Of a stretch of 64,000 nucleotides of DNA, positions 23,634-35,311 are shown piece by piece; position 1 is the first letter of the stretch, and each line of letters starts with the position of its first letter. A program made the translations under genes and the position numbers. Origin of the DNA: Pseudorasbora parva (Eukaryota; Chordata; Actinopteri; Cypriniformes; Gobionidae); contig NC_090172.1 in NCBI RefSeq assembly GCF_024679245.1, positions 44,250,054-44,314,053 of the forward strand. The letters run 5' to 3'. The notes beneath the pieces are model-generated. The model was not told the DNA's origin. It ran no database searches and worked only from the letters and a program-made list of their open reading frames with translations.

Positions 23634-24099
23634 AAATGTTTGCGTTTTTTATTTTTAGTATCAAACATTATGAAAAGGAATATTTTTTGTAAATGCATTT
23701 TGTCGTCTTATTATGAATGATTCATCCATACGTTTAATTTAAGATTTCTTTCATTTTAATCAAAATGTCATAACTTAGAGTGAAACAGACTTCCCTCAGG
23801 GGATGTGTAGTAGCTACTGGACTTCTCCAATCAATTTGTCCACATAAACCCCATCTCTTTGTTACAGTTATCTCCAAGCTAATATTCAGATCTGCATCCA
23901 TCCAATTAAACAACTGAAGGATAAAAGTCCCCACCCTACATTTTTTTCTTTCCATTAACGTAATAACTTTCACTCAGCCATATGCCACAGTTTACTGAAG
24001 AAAATATTTGTTGGCTCATGACTTTAAAATTATTCCGTACCCTCATACCCAAGCCCAAACAATGGAAAGGCATACTCGCCCTTGTGTTTTTTCAAAATA

Positions 24100-27000
24100 C
24101 ATTCTTCAAAATACCTAATTTTGTATTTATTATTTTTGGGTGAACTATCCCTTTAAGGAGTTCTTCAGCCCCAGCAGCTGAGACTCTTCCTCTCAGCAGT
24201 CTGTCTAAAAGCTCCATGTTTTATACAGTGCAGGGACTACTACCCAAGCTGGTGTTACATAATTCTTGTTTCCTCAAGTTCTTCACCCCAGTGGAGTTGG
24301 TGGGCCTCAGGGTGGACAAGTGGCTACACACTAGCACTCAACTAAAATTGTGCAAGGACATCGCTGAGCATCTTCTGTCCTCTTGAGGCTGTTGTGTAGT
24401 GGGGCACAAGATTGTGTCTGACTCAGTGCTCAAATGCAATAAATAAACGAGGAGAATAGCTGTATTACATGTTAAAGCAATGGACTTTAGCTGAAGGAGA
24501 ATGATGCGTCAGCTCATAATGATTCTACTTGAGTAGAAGCGGCCATTCTGTGTAATGTTAAGGTGTGTTCACACACCTGGCATGTAGGAATTACCAAAAT
24601 GATGTGACTGTCTTGTTCATGTGTTCATGTCCTCATTGAAGTCATAATTACAAGTTATTCTGAATTTTTGAGCGCTCCAACTTGTACCACCATGACTTTA
24701 CAATGTCATGCGGAAACACTCAAAAGCGCATGCAGCTGCTTTAGCAGTAAAATGTAGTGAAGCAGTTATGTCATAATATTTCTATGTAATTCTTATAACT
24801 GACACTTGGTAACATTTTAATTATCCCAAAATACACACAGTACAGTTTAATGTTGCTGGCACAATAATGATTTAATGATATTTGCATAACTGTTAATTGT
24901 TGTATTGTAGTTTTATCTGTTACCGTAATTACTCTAATTTTAACAAGACATAGCTGCTTTCACAAAGTAAGGGAGCTATGACATGGTGGTGGCAGTAGTA
25001 GTAGTAGCAATAATAATAATAATAACAATAATAATTTCATCTCAGTTTTATGTGACTTAAACCAGTCAATAAAATGATTGCAGATACACACTACACTCTA
25101 GGTCTGGGAGGCTCTCCAACGTAATTACTCTAATTACACAGATTAATTTTGACATTCATAGTTTTGCCATAGAAGATGAACAGCTCAGAGTAGGATGTCC
25201 CAGGTTGTCATTAATAACGATAATTACAACATTTTGTGAACGCAGCCTTAGTTCCATCATCTATTGCCATGTCAATGTTTTGTCATTTATTTTTCAAGTA
25301 AATGTAATATAAAATAAGCATTATTTTCATCCATTTTAGACCTCCTTACTCTAGGTGTTGATCAGACATTTGCTATTAAAAGGCTTTGTTTTAAAAGGTA
25401 TTGATAACATAAATATAGGAGTAAATGAGGAAAAACTGTCTTGGGAATGGGATGTGTGAGTTGTCCAGTGGCATGAAATGAATATGTAAGAAACCAACGG
25501 GGCATGGTGCCTTCAACACCAGTGGGGGAATAAGGGAAGTTTCCAGAGTCCATGCAACTGGTGTTTTAGAATTGGCTTTAACAAAGTCTTGTCTGGAATT
25601 GAACATACACTAGGAAACATGCTCGCACAGAGCGAGAAAACATCCTAGCCTGTCTTTTTGTACAGCAATAGAGTGTTATTGCAGTGGTGACAGTAGTAAT
25701 TGGCTATAGGTGCACCCCATCTGATGCTGCCAGGTTAGAAGCTTCCAAATGATCTACTCACTCTGGGCTAATTGGCTTTTGATTCTGGGCCTCACTGCAA
25801 CCTGAGAATTGCTGTGGATTTAGACGATTCAGAAGCACAGGACATTGAAGTGATTGGGGTTGTTGAGGAGCTGCCGATATGAAGGCGAGCTCTGGAATAG
25901 ATACAAATCATTAACTTCTCTTTTAGGTAGAGGAGAAATGCATTGTCCATCTGTTGGAATATTTGATTACATGATACACTCCGATGTTTGGAATCTCACT
26001 TTACACTCATTTACTAAAGTCAGTAGGTCCAGGAAATTGTCCATTTGTCATGTAACGCTTCCATTTCTTCCTATTTAGTATTTTGTTAGAAATGCCAAAT
26101 ACAAAATGAAACCTTTGCGGATGTACCCGTTTATCAAAATCAAATATCTCCATGACTTGCTTTGTAAACTACTTATAATAAGTCAGAGAGATGATGAACA
26201 TGTGGTTAAAGTCTGGCCAACACTAAGAAATTAAAAATGCCCAATTTTAACAAAATAAGGAATGCTATTTCTCTTTAGATTAGAAAATAATAAACCAAAA
26301 TGTAATATTTTTAATATTTTGATATTGTAATAATTTCAGATTCTTTCAAAATAATGTAGAGACAATTTTAAGACAGCATACTTTAAATATTTGTTGTAAT
26401 GGCTCTTTTTCTGAATGAAGGCCAGTACCACTGACACCAATGTCTGAAACATTAATGACATTACATTACAGTATAAATTAAATCTACCCAATCTTGTAAT
26501 GTAGTGTGTGGGTGCCTTAAGAAGACATTCACAGGATTTTTGTTGTTGTTGTTGTTGTTGTCGTCGTCACTTTTTCACTTTCTTGCATTTCTGGCTCAGG
26601 CTGAGTTTATCTGTATACGCGGCACTGTACTCTGTGTACTCCCCGCCGGGTTGTAACCGTGGATCGGGTACCGTTGCTTGTCCTCTGCAGCATGTACCAG
26701 AGATCTACTAGATTGTTTACATTAAAGCCTCTCCACCTCACAGGTTCCCCATAATTCATTCTGCTATATTGTGTAATAGGTTGTTTTGATTACTAGGTCA
26801 ACGTTTGTGCTCCATAGGAGTTGAGCTAATTGGTTAGTGGAGTAGACTAGCTCAGGGGCGTTCAAAGTGGGGTCCTGCTTTCTAAAGACCATCTGAAGTC
26901 AAAAACCATGAAATTAATTGCAATTATTTTATTCTGTTGACAGGCCACATTTTTTTTAACAGAATTCAAAATATTCCTTTTTAGGTTTATACATCTAACT

Positions 27001-27400
27001 TTACTGTAATAGTATGCAGAAAAAAATAAAATAATGTATGCCCTAGTGAAAAAAAAGAATGAATACAAAGAATGCAGTTTTTGAGTTTTCTTCACCCATT
27101 AGTAAATAATGGTCTTGGTCTTGCTTGCATGCCGAATGAGCTGCCCAGAGGTATTGTAAATATCACTGCTGAGTGAACTGTTTTTGAAAGTTTCTTTCTT
27201 TACAGGAATCTTTTGTTGGGTGTCTATTTCATCATCACTTTGATGATGATGTTCACAACATTCTTGTGACCAGAAGCTTTGAGTTTATATGAATCATCTA
27301 ATCTGTTTTTAATTTGATAAATTGTCAGTATAAGCACACTGACCTTCCAAGAGATGATGTTTGTGCTGAATCCTTTTTTCCATTGCGCTGAGTTCCAGTC
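24100..27400. other. Mostly unassigned rora intron sequence
   Basis: Contains a reverse end of the gggtgaactatccctttaa repeat (24,137-24,157), an AAT-type microsatellite at about 25,007-25,036 and a TTG run at 26,539-26,560. The 25,650-25,860 stretch has balanced composition with no repeat signature. No gene is seen. Confidence 0.5.
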
Positions 27401-27649
27401 TAAACAGTGTGATAATCTCTTTATCATTTGTCAGAGTGTCATGTCAAGGAGCCTGGACAAACATCCTCCTTTGTCTTATGCAGCTGGAGTAGGTCTGCAT
27501 GATATGTCGAAATTATCAAAACATGTATATATTGAGATATGGCTTACAAACTGAATGATTTTAGTACTTTAATTTTTCAGTTGAGGCAGACAGCAGAGAA
27601 TAGACTGGACACATGATTGTTACAAACATGTGGCATGCCTAATGTTATT

Positions 27650-28260
27650 AGGTGGAATAAGCAGTACGTACTGCCACACGCGTACATGAAGTTGTGTCTC
27701 GTAATCCCGATTTCAGTTGTCTTCCACAGCTTGTATGGTGAATACACAAAATTATGTCAAAATTCCCATCTTGCCGAGTTGGTTGTATAGTACATTGAGA
27801 GAACATCTGTTTTTCCATAAAGCTATTTTTCCCCCTTGTAATCAGTGTTGTAATTGCATAAATCTCATAGTGCTTTATAGAGTAGCAGAATTTTTTCAAG
27901 TAAATGCAGTCTGTTATGTCAATATATTGGATCTGTGCAGCTTTTATTGTGACTAATAAATCTGCTTCCATCTGTGTGCTTAATGTTAATCAAACAACAA
28001 AAGACAAAGAGAACGGAGTAACTTTTGTAGCTTGCAGCTTTATGAATGAACTACTCGTTTAAAAATCTTCCTAGTCTAGAGACATTTATGACGACATCCG
28101 CTTCAAACATTACAATGATCATTTTAACTTTTGTTAATGCTACAAGAAGTAAATCCACTTCCTAAGCGAATTACTCTTGACAGTGAGGCCATAGAAATAT
28201 ACAGAGCTACCGCAAAAACTGAAGTTCAAAGTAAAATATATATTTTTCATTTGATTATTT
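27650..28260. repeat. Dispersed repeat, copy A of a pair
   Basis: Shares ordered words with 31,190-31,820: gagagaacatctgttttt, cccccttgtaatcagtgtt, atctcatagtgctttata, gtagcag, aagtaaatccacttc and attactcttgacagtgag. The two copies are diverged and carry different internal indels. Confidence 0.65.
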
Positions 28261-29091
28261 AATTTATGTTGTTAAATAAACCTGTACGCCTACCTAAAAA
28301 CCCCTGGTTTACACTTACGTTAAAATTACTCTTACTTTTTATGTAGCTAATGCTATAGTAAAACACTGCTCTTCACTTTCAGAAGTTGTAGGGATTCCTC
28401 TCACAAAAAGAACACACACACAGAGTCTCTCTCACACACATTCCTGGATGGATGCATGATTCGTGGCATTGGCAGAAAGTTACACTTTTGTTGAATGATG
28501 TCAGAGCAGCTGGCAGACAAACATAATCTCAAACAGCACATTGTTAATTCAACATGGAGAAGTGAGTGAATTAAACATAGGTGGGTGCACTCTGCTTATT
28601 ACGCACACAGAAAAGTGCAGTAGCACACAAACATTTTCTAAATATTAAAAATCAAAGGATTCCTGGAGAAGCATTCAGTCTTTTTTGTTTGCAATTTCCG
28701 CCATGTAAATATGCCCAAAACACACCCATGACTCATTAAGAGACTAAACCTTTTTCGACCATGTGCCTGCAGCACCGACCGTGTTTTCTGTCGTTAAATT
28801 AGCAAAAATGGATTCGGACACGCCCAAAGTGCACCTGTGCCATGCGCTCAGATCATTAAAATAGGGCCCTCAGGATGTGTTGGGTTTTACTTTAATGTGA
28901 CCTGTGTTACTTTAATGGACTTTACAGATGCTTTGTCTAAAGTGACAAACATTGCACATATTTTATCAGTTCATGCATTCCCAGGGAATTGAACCCATGA
29001 CCCTGGTGTTGCAAGTGCCATTATCTACTGTATGAGCTAAAGGAATACTGGAATGCATCAAGACATATGTAAAGAAGGTTTGAGAAATCAA

Positions 29092-29130
29092 TGTTAAGTG
29101 GTCTCTTATTTTTTTCCAGAGCTGTAGCTT
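29092..29130 (-). repeat. Solo Tc1-like terminus
   Basis: gttaagtggtctcttattttt then tccagagctgta is one arm of the palindrome found at 50,930-51,011, without its partner arm. Confidence 0.6.
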
Positions 29131-29744
29131 AGTGCTTAATTTTTAAATATTGTACAGTAATTACTGTAAAGCAGGCCTTTTCGGGTTACAGAATTCAGCC
29201 TGTTTGAAAATCAAGACTATCCATAATTTTGATGATGTACATTTTTACCAGAGAAGTCATTGTTCTATAAAATATAGTGGCAGTTGATCTTTTTAATGTG
29301 ACTTCTGTTTTGTTTATTGTAGCAGTTATCTCATTTGTAGTATATTATTCCATTATTAAAAAAAAATGCTGTCTCGACCCACTAAAGGTTTTTTCCGTTT
29401 GCCACTTTTGTTGATAAATAGCCCTGCTGCCCAGTATACTATGCTTCTTTTTTTTTATATATAAAATGAAACAATATATGAAACAACAAGTATATGAACA
29501 TTTTTTTATATGCAACATAATCTAGCATACCACTGTGTGAAACATTTAAGTCACATTGTTTCATGTTTAGTCAGTGAGATCATCCAGTTATCCTTTCATA
29601 CTTTACTTGATCCTTTAAAAATTTGTACATACAGGCCTACTAAACATTATTTATAATTTTATATAAAATCTGTTGGGTATGAATAGGTCATTTTGCCGTT
29701 ATGTTTGGCCTCTGCCAGGTAAGAGTAAACATCTCATTTATTAA

Positions 29745-31072
29745 AGGGATCCCATGGTGTTGAGACTTGTATGGCTTAATATAACATAAATGATGTCTCT
29801 TACTGAATTATGTGGTAGAAAACCCATGAAAGATCTACGTTATTTAAAAAATCGATTTTATATTTGGACCATGGGCGGCGCCATTTTGTTTGCGTTCTAG
29901 GTTGATGACGTAGAGTGGTTGAACTCCTCAATCAGCTGGCGTTACCCGTAGCTATTTTTACCACAACGCAACTCGAAAATTGTTTCAGAGTTAAACAAAA
30001 CAAATGAATTGCTTTGTAATTGTACTTAAAACACATTCAAACATACATGTGCACACAAACTCACCTACACAAGTCACAAACAGATCGGCGGGCGCGCACA
30101 CACACACCTCTGACAGACTGCTCTGTCTCAATCGCATGCATCATCACCAAAACATCCTGCCTCTCTTCCTCACGTTACTTTATCCCATCGTCCTACCTAG
30201 ATATTTCCCTCTGCTGGTCACATTAGGCATTATAGTTAATCTACTATCAACAGTCTATCTAGGGAACAGGATGTGTTGAACAGGATATCAACACGAATAG
30301 ATTGAGGGTTATGTATGCGCGCACGCAGTGCGTGTGTGTGTGTGTGTTCGCGCCGATCTGTTGGGGTGTGTGTGTGTTCGCGCCGATCTGTTGGGGGATG
30401 TGTGTGTGTGTGTGTGTGTTCGCGCCGATCTGTTGGGGTGTGTGTGAGTCTGTGTGAGAGAGAGAGTTTGTGTGCACATGTATGTTTGAGTGCGTGAAGT
30501 CGGACAGCTGTTTGTAAATCGGCTTACACTCGTTATTGCAGTGGAACGTGAGACTGAATGACTGCACTCGAACATGTCCACTATGGTGTCGGACAACACT
30601 ACAAATGTCCGTCCCTTCAAATAATGCCCTATTTAAGGGTATAGGGTCGATTTCAGATTCAGCCCCTGTCGTGGAGACTGAGCAGCCCAACATCTCGATT
30701 GAGACAGAGCCTGTCGTGTGCGCGCCCGCCGATCTGTTTGTGACTTGTGTAGGTGAGTTTGTGTGCACATGTATGTTTGAGTGTGTTTTAAGTATAATTA
30801 CAAAGGAATTCATTGGTTTTGTTTAACTCTGAAACAATTTTCGAGTTGCGTTGTGGTAAAAATAGCTACGGGTAATGCCAGCTGATTGAGGAGTTCAACC
30901 ACTCTACGTCATCAACCTAGAACGCAAACAAAATGGCGCCGCCCATGGTCCAAATATAAAATCGATTTTTAAAATAACGTTGATCTTTCATGGGTTTTCT
31001 ACTACATAATTCAGTAAGAGACATCATTTATGTTATATTAAGCCATACAAGTCTCAACACCATGGGATCCCT
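29745..31072. mobile_element. Fold-back TTAA transposon (1,328 bp) with about 385-bp inverted arms
   Basis: Left arm (agggatcccatggtgttgag onward) and right arm (ending ctcaacaccatgggatccct) are near-perfect reverse complements for about 385 bp each. TTAA flanks both ends (29,741-29,744 and 31,073-31,076). The spacer holds three tandem units with ttcgcgccgatctgttgggg separated by GT runs (about 30,345-30,445). No transposase. The 184-codon and other frames inside are products of CA/GT repeats. piggyBac or Kolobok type is inferred from TTAA. Confidence 0.85.
30330..30450. repeat. Minisatellite: three units of ttcgcgccgatctgttgggg plus GT spacers
   Basis: Copies of the 20-bp core begin at about 30,346, 30,377 and 30,419, separated by GT runs of different length. 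Part of the core (ccgatctgtt) also occurs within the right arm of the enclosing element. Confidence 0.85.
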
Positions 31073-31189
31073 TTAAGCTACTGGAATGAGGCCAGGCTAT
31101 TCGTCTTCTGTGACAGTTTTCCCACTGGTTAAGGCAGGTGGTTCAGCTACCCTGACACAGCACATCTGCAACTGAGCTGGTATGTGAGG

Positions 31190-31820
31190 CATTGTAGCGG
31201 TGGTACAGTACAGTGAGAGAACATCTGTTTTTTCATATTTTTTCCCCTTGTGATCAGTGTTATAATTTACTGTTATAACTTGAAGGACTTTGTAATTAGA
31301 CCTTTTAAACCAGAGCACTTATATTGATATACTGAAAGGCCAATGTCAGGCAGAAGTATTTAGTGAACCTGTAATGTAATTTCATAGATCTCATAGTGCT
31401 TTATACAGTAGCAGATCCAAAGTTACAGTATTTTAACCATCCTCTGGGTTGTTACCACAGACCTTCTTGTTGAAGTTGTACTGTAACTAGAGTGACCATA
31501 GAGAAGTACTAGTTCAGTTTTTGTATTCTGTTCTTGTTTTGTCGTTGCCCTGAAAACAGACACAGTTTATTGCACACTATAGCTTATGTAGCCCCGCTCC
31601 TTTTCAGCGCTGCGCTCGTTGTTGTCTTCCGGTTTGTATTTCCACAGCATGAAAGTTAGATCTTATCGATTTATGAATGAGCTGCTCGTTTTAAAATCCT
31701 ACAAAAAGTAAATCCACTTCACCAGCTAATTACTCTTGACAGTGAGATAATAGAAATACGCAGTGAAAAAACTGAAATACGCTAATGAAAAAACTGAAGT
31801 GCAAAGACAAAATTCTGAAG
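31190..31820. repeat. Dispersed repeat, copy B of a pair
   Basis: Diverged direct copy of 27,650-28,260, on the other side of the 29.7-31.1 kb fold-back element. Confidence 0.65.
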
Positions 31821-32269
31821 ATGGCTGTGCGCTTGTTCCTTTGGCGCACAAGTTCAGTCTCAGTGGAAACCTGTAAATAGCATATTTAGTTTAGGGTATG
31901 AGTTTACTGCTAAATATAGACAAATTTAGTAAAACAACTAATTAAATAATGTTTAGTTTAAAGTTTTAGTTAACCCAAAAATTGTAATTCTGACATTAAT
32001 TTCTCACCCTCATGTTCTAAACCCGTACGACTTTTTAATCTTCGGAACACAAATTAAAATCTTTTTGATCAAATCTGAGAGCGTTCTGTCACTCCATTTG
32101 ACAGCCACGCAACTACCACTTTGACGCTTCAAAAAGTTCATAAAGAGATTTGTAAAACTAAAGAGGTTTAGAAGGGATAGAAAGATCTTCATTTCTGTTT
32201 TTTTTTTGTCTTTTTGTTTTAACGATGATTGAAAGTCTTATGGGTTTGCAACAACATGAATTTTCATTT

Positions 32270-32550
32270 TTAGTCAGTTTTTGTGCTCAAGAAACATATT
32301 ATCAATTATCAGTGTTATTATCAATGTTGAAATCAAAAAGTTTTGCAGCATTATATTTTTGTGGAAACTGTGAAATGTGCTGTAATTCTGGGGTTTCTTT
32401 GATGATTAGAAAATCAATTCAAAAGTTCAGCATTTTTTAGAAGAATATATATATTTTTTTAAATATAGAAAAAAAACTTTTTCAAAACAATGTAAAAGTT
32501 TTTGTCATTTCATATAATGCATCCTTGCTGAATAAAAGTATTAATTTCCA
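32270..32550 (-). repeat. Dispersed cyprinid repeat, copy 5
   Basis: tattatcaatgttgaaatc, ttgtggaaactgtgaaatg and gcatccttgctgaataaaag match the family at 985-1500. Confidence 0.65.
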
Positions 32551-32634
32551 GTGTGACAGCTAGTCCTGGTGCCCCTTGTATCACATACATTCAGTTAGTA
32601 ATGTATTTCTTTGTGTTTGTCTCATGTCCACACA

Positions 32635-33200
32635 TAGCCAGCAGCCATATCACCCTGTAGCCCAAGCCCACTGAAGCTAAGCAGAGCTGAGCCTGGTCAG
32701 TACCTGGACGGGAGACCAACTGGGAAAACCAGGTAGCTGCTGGTAGAGGTGGTAGTGAGGCCAGCAGGGGGTGCTCACCATGTGGTGAGTGTGGGTCCTA
32801 ACGCCCCAGTATAATGATAGGGACACTATACTGTCAAAAAGCACCGTCCTTTGGATGAGACGTTAAACCGAGGTCCCGACTCTCTGTGGTTGTTAAAAAT
32901 CTCAGTATGTCCTTCTGAAAAAGAGTAGGGGTGTAACCCTGGAAACCTGGCCTGCCCATTGGCCTCTGTCCATCATGGCCTCCTAATCATCCCCGTCTCC
33001 TGATTGGCTTAATCACTAGGTCTCCTCTCCACCACATCAGCTGGTGTGCGGTGAGCGTTCTGGCCCAAAATGGCTGCCGTCGCATCATCCAGGTGGATGC
33101 TGCACATTGGTGGTGGTTGAGGAGATTTCCCCCTTCAATGTAAAGCGCTTTGAAAACCCAGAAAAAGCGCTTTATAAATGTAACTAATTATTAATTATTG
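32635..33200 (+). mobile_element. 5S-rRNA-derived SINE (SINE3 / Deu-type)
   Basis: The head resembles 5S rRNA: ccatatcaccctg, gaagctaagcag, gagcctggtcagtacctgga and cgggagacc, which contain the internal pol III promoter region. A conserved body follows (gtcctttggatgagacgtta, aaccgaggtcc), then a LINE-like tail aagcgctttgaaaacc ... aaagcgctttataaatgtaa ending in att repeats. About 565 bp. Boundaries are approximate and flanking duplications were not identified. Confidence 0.85.
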
Positions 33201-33892
33201 TTATTATTTTCAGTCACTGTTTTACTTCTTTCTCTCGTTCTCTTTCTCTCTGCTCTTACACCAACACTTAGAAAATGCGAGTGAAATAGAGTGGTACATC
33301 TGTGTACATTCGCCTACATAGGGAAAGTTTTAGGCGTGATGTTTTAGGCTAGCCACATCCAAACAGGGCAAACCAGTTGTCCCAACCAGCGCATCAATAC
33401 AACTAGGCGTTATATGTGCGAATCTCTCATTTCTCTCATCAGGCAACTTTTGCATCGTCAGTTCGTCACGCTTCTTATTTATCTTTGAATGAGTAGTGTG
33501 AGCATGCCAAGAGATAACATCTCAAATGGGTTTGTGCTGATGAACGATCTTTGGTGATTTTGAGATTGTGAGGGATAACGGCACTGTTGGAAGCAGACAG
33601 ACATGACCGTGGCCCAGGGAAATCTGCATCCAGGGTAAGACCGATGTGGAATTCTAAAAAGATGACGTCAATAAAGCCATTACATTTTTCCATTAAACTC
33701 ATCCTCCATCCTGTTAAACACATGCAGCCACTAGGACCAATATAAACACACATGCGTTCACCTTCACCAACTTTTATTTTATTTTAAATACACCTCTTTC
33801 AAGTGTGATTGAGCAGAACGGCTCTTAAAGATGCTTCATCATCATGTCTGTCACTCCTCTGTGTCTACTTGAATTGTAATGTTATGGCTGGC

Positions 33893-33963
<71 letters not shown>
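33893..33963. repeat. (TG)n microsatellite
   Basis: About 35 uninterrupted TG units. Confidence 0.97.
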
Positions 33964-33966
<3 letters not shown>

Positions 33967-34444
33967 AGATGGAGAGTGAGTGAGTGAGTGATTTGGTGAC
34001 TCAGATGCATTAGCTGCTCTGTTACACCACTTTCCTTCAGTGGAGGAAATGGCACTCTGATTATTTACATGGTATCTCACTTTAAAGCATCACAGTGCCA
34101 CTGGTGGGTGCTACTAAAAATATACACGTTAGTATGCGTTGATTTTTTTTTTTTTTTAAACTAGCAAACGTCAGGAATTAAAATGCATTCTGACAGTTAC
34201 CTTTTCTGAGATTAAATGTTTCATTTAATCCAGACTATCAAGTGAAAACATGAGTGCTGGTCGCCTGGAGAGGAGATGCTAGTGGAATTGTTGTTAGTGG
34301 AAACCTGGCAGTGGCTGAAATGAGTAATTTGACAGATGCAGCATCCGGATGGGAGGGAGGAGAGAGCCGAGCCGTGGGCTTATGTAAGATGAAGCTAATC
34401 CTTAGTGATTGGGATTATATAAAGTCTACATTCAAAGTGTATTT

Positions 34445-34447
<3 letters not shown>

Positions 34448-34522
<75 letters not shown>
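34448..34522. repeat. (CT)n microsatellite
   Basis: About 37 uninterrupted CT units. It produces a spurious Leu/Ser frame. Confidence 0.97.
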
Positions 34523-34530
<8 letters not shown>

Positions 34531-35311
34531 CAGCCTCTCCTTCTGTGCTCTTTTTTTTATATAACTTGGATAGAAATACATTATTGAAAAGACATTCTTA
34601 ATAAGGAAGAATACAATAGGGACTATAAATGCTGATAAACAATAAATGCTGTTATTTTCCCCTTTTTATTTTGCCTGTTTAATACTGCTCAATAGTCTGA
34701 CTCTGTGGATTTGAGATTGAGTTGAGATTATTTGATTACATGCATTATTTTTATGTGCCATGGGGGGGTGGTAGTCTTCATAAAGCTGACATCATGACCC
34801 TTTTCTCATGCTGTGAAATGTGATCAAATCTTGTAGCGCCATTGAGAGGGTGATTCATAAACACAACATATTACATAAGAATCTATACTGGCGTCTGCCC
34901 ACTATGCATCTGTATATCAGCATCTGGTTTTATGAAAAGATTATTGACAGAACAGCAACTGCTCCTAGTTTTAGCATAAACACATTGGTTGGCAAAAGTC
35001 TGAGATTATGCTGAAAATATGGGATTTCAAAATTGATTTAAAACTGGAAATAAAAAGGACGTTTGAATATTTTAAACATTTGTAATGAAACATTATGACA
35101 TAATGAAGAATACATATTTCTTATTCGACACTAATGTCGTTTAATAATTAAGTAAATTTGTGACCATTATCATGTGAACTCCTTCATTCATATTTTCTTG
35201 CCTCCATTGAAGCTCAAGATTCTTTTGGATTATTTTCAAATCACGCTGGATAACAACATTGAGTGCTGCTTTATGTGTACAGGTGCTGGTTGTATAAATA
35301 GAATGTCAGCA

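Noticed and set aside
30259..30813. 184-codon frame on the minus strand
   Set aside because: It is produced by CA/GT repeats and the inverted arm of the 29.7-31.1 kb element; composition is Thr/His-rich and no domain is present.
32635..32760. A functional 5S rRNA gene
   Set aside because: The similarity covers only parts of 5S rRNA, has many substitutions, and continues into a SINE body and LINE-like tail rather than a T-run terminator.
33865..34080. 71-codon Thr/His frame on the minus strand
   Set aside because: Translated (TG)n microsatellite.
34254..34601. 115-codon frame on the plus strand
   Set aside because: Half of it is translated (CT)n giving alternating Leu/Ser.
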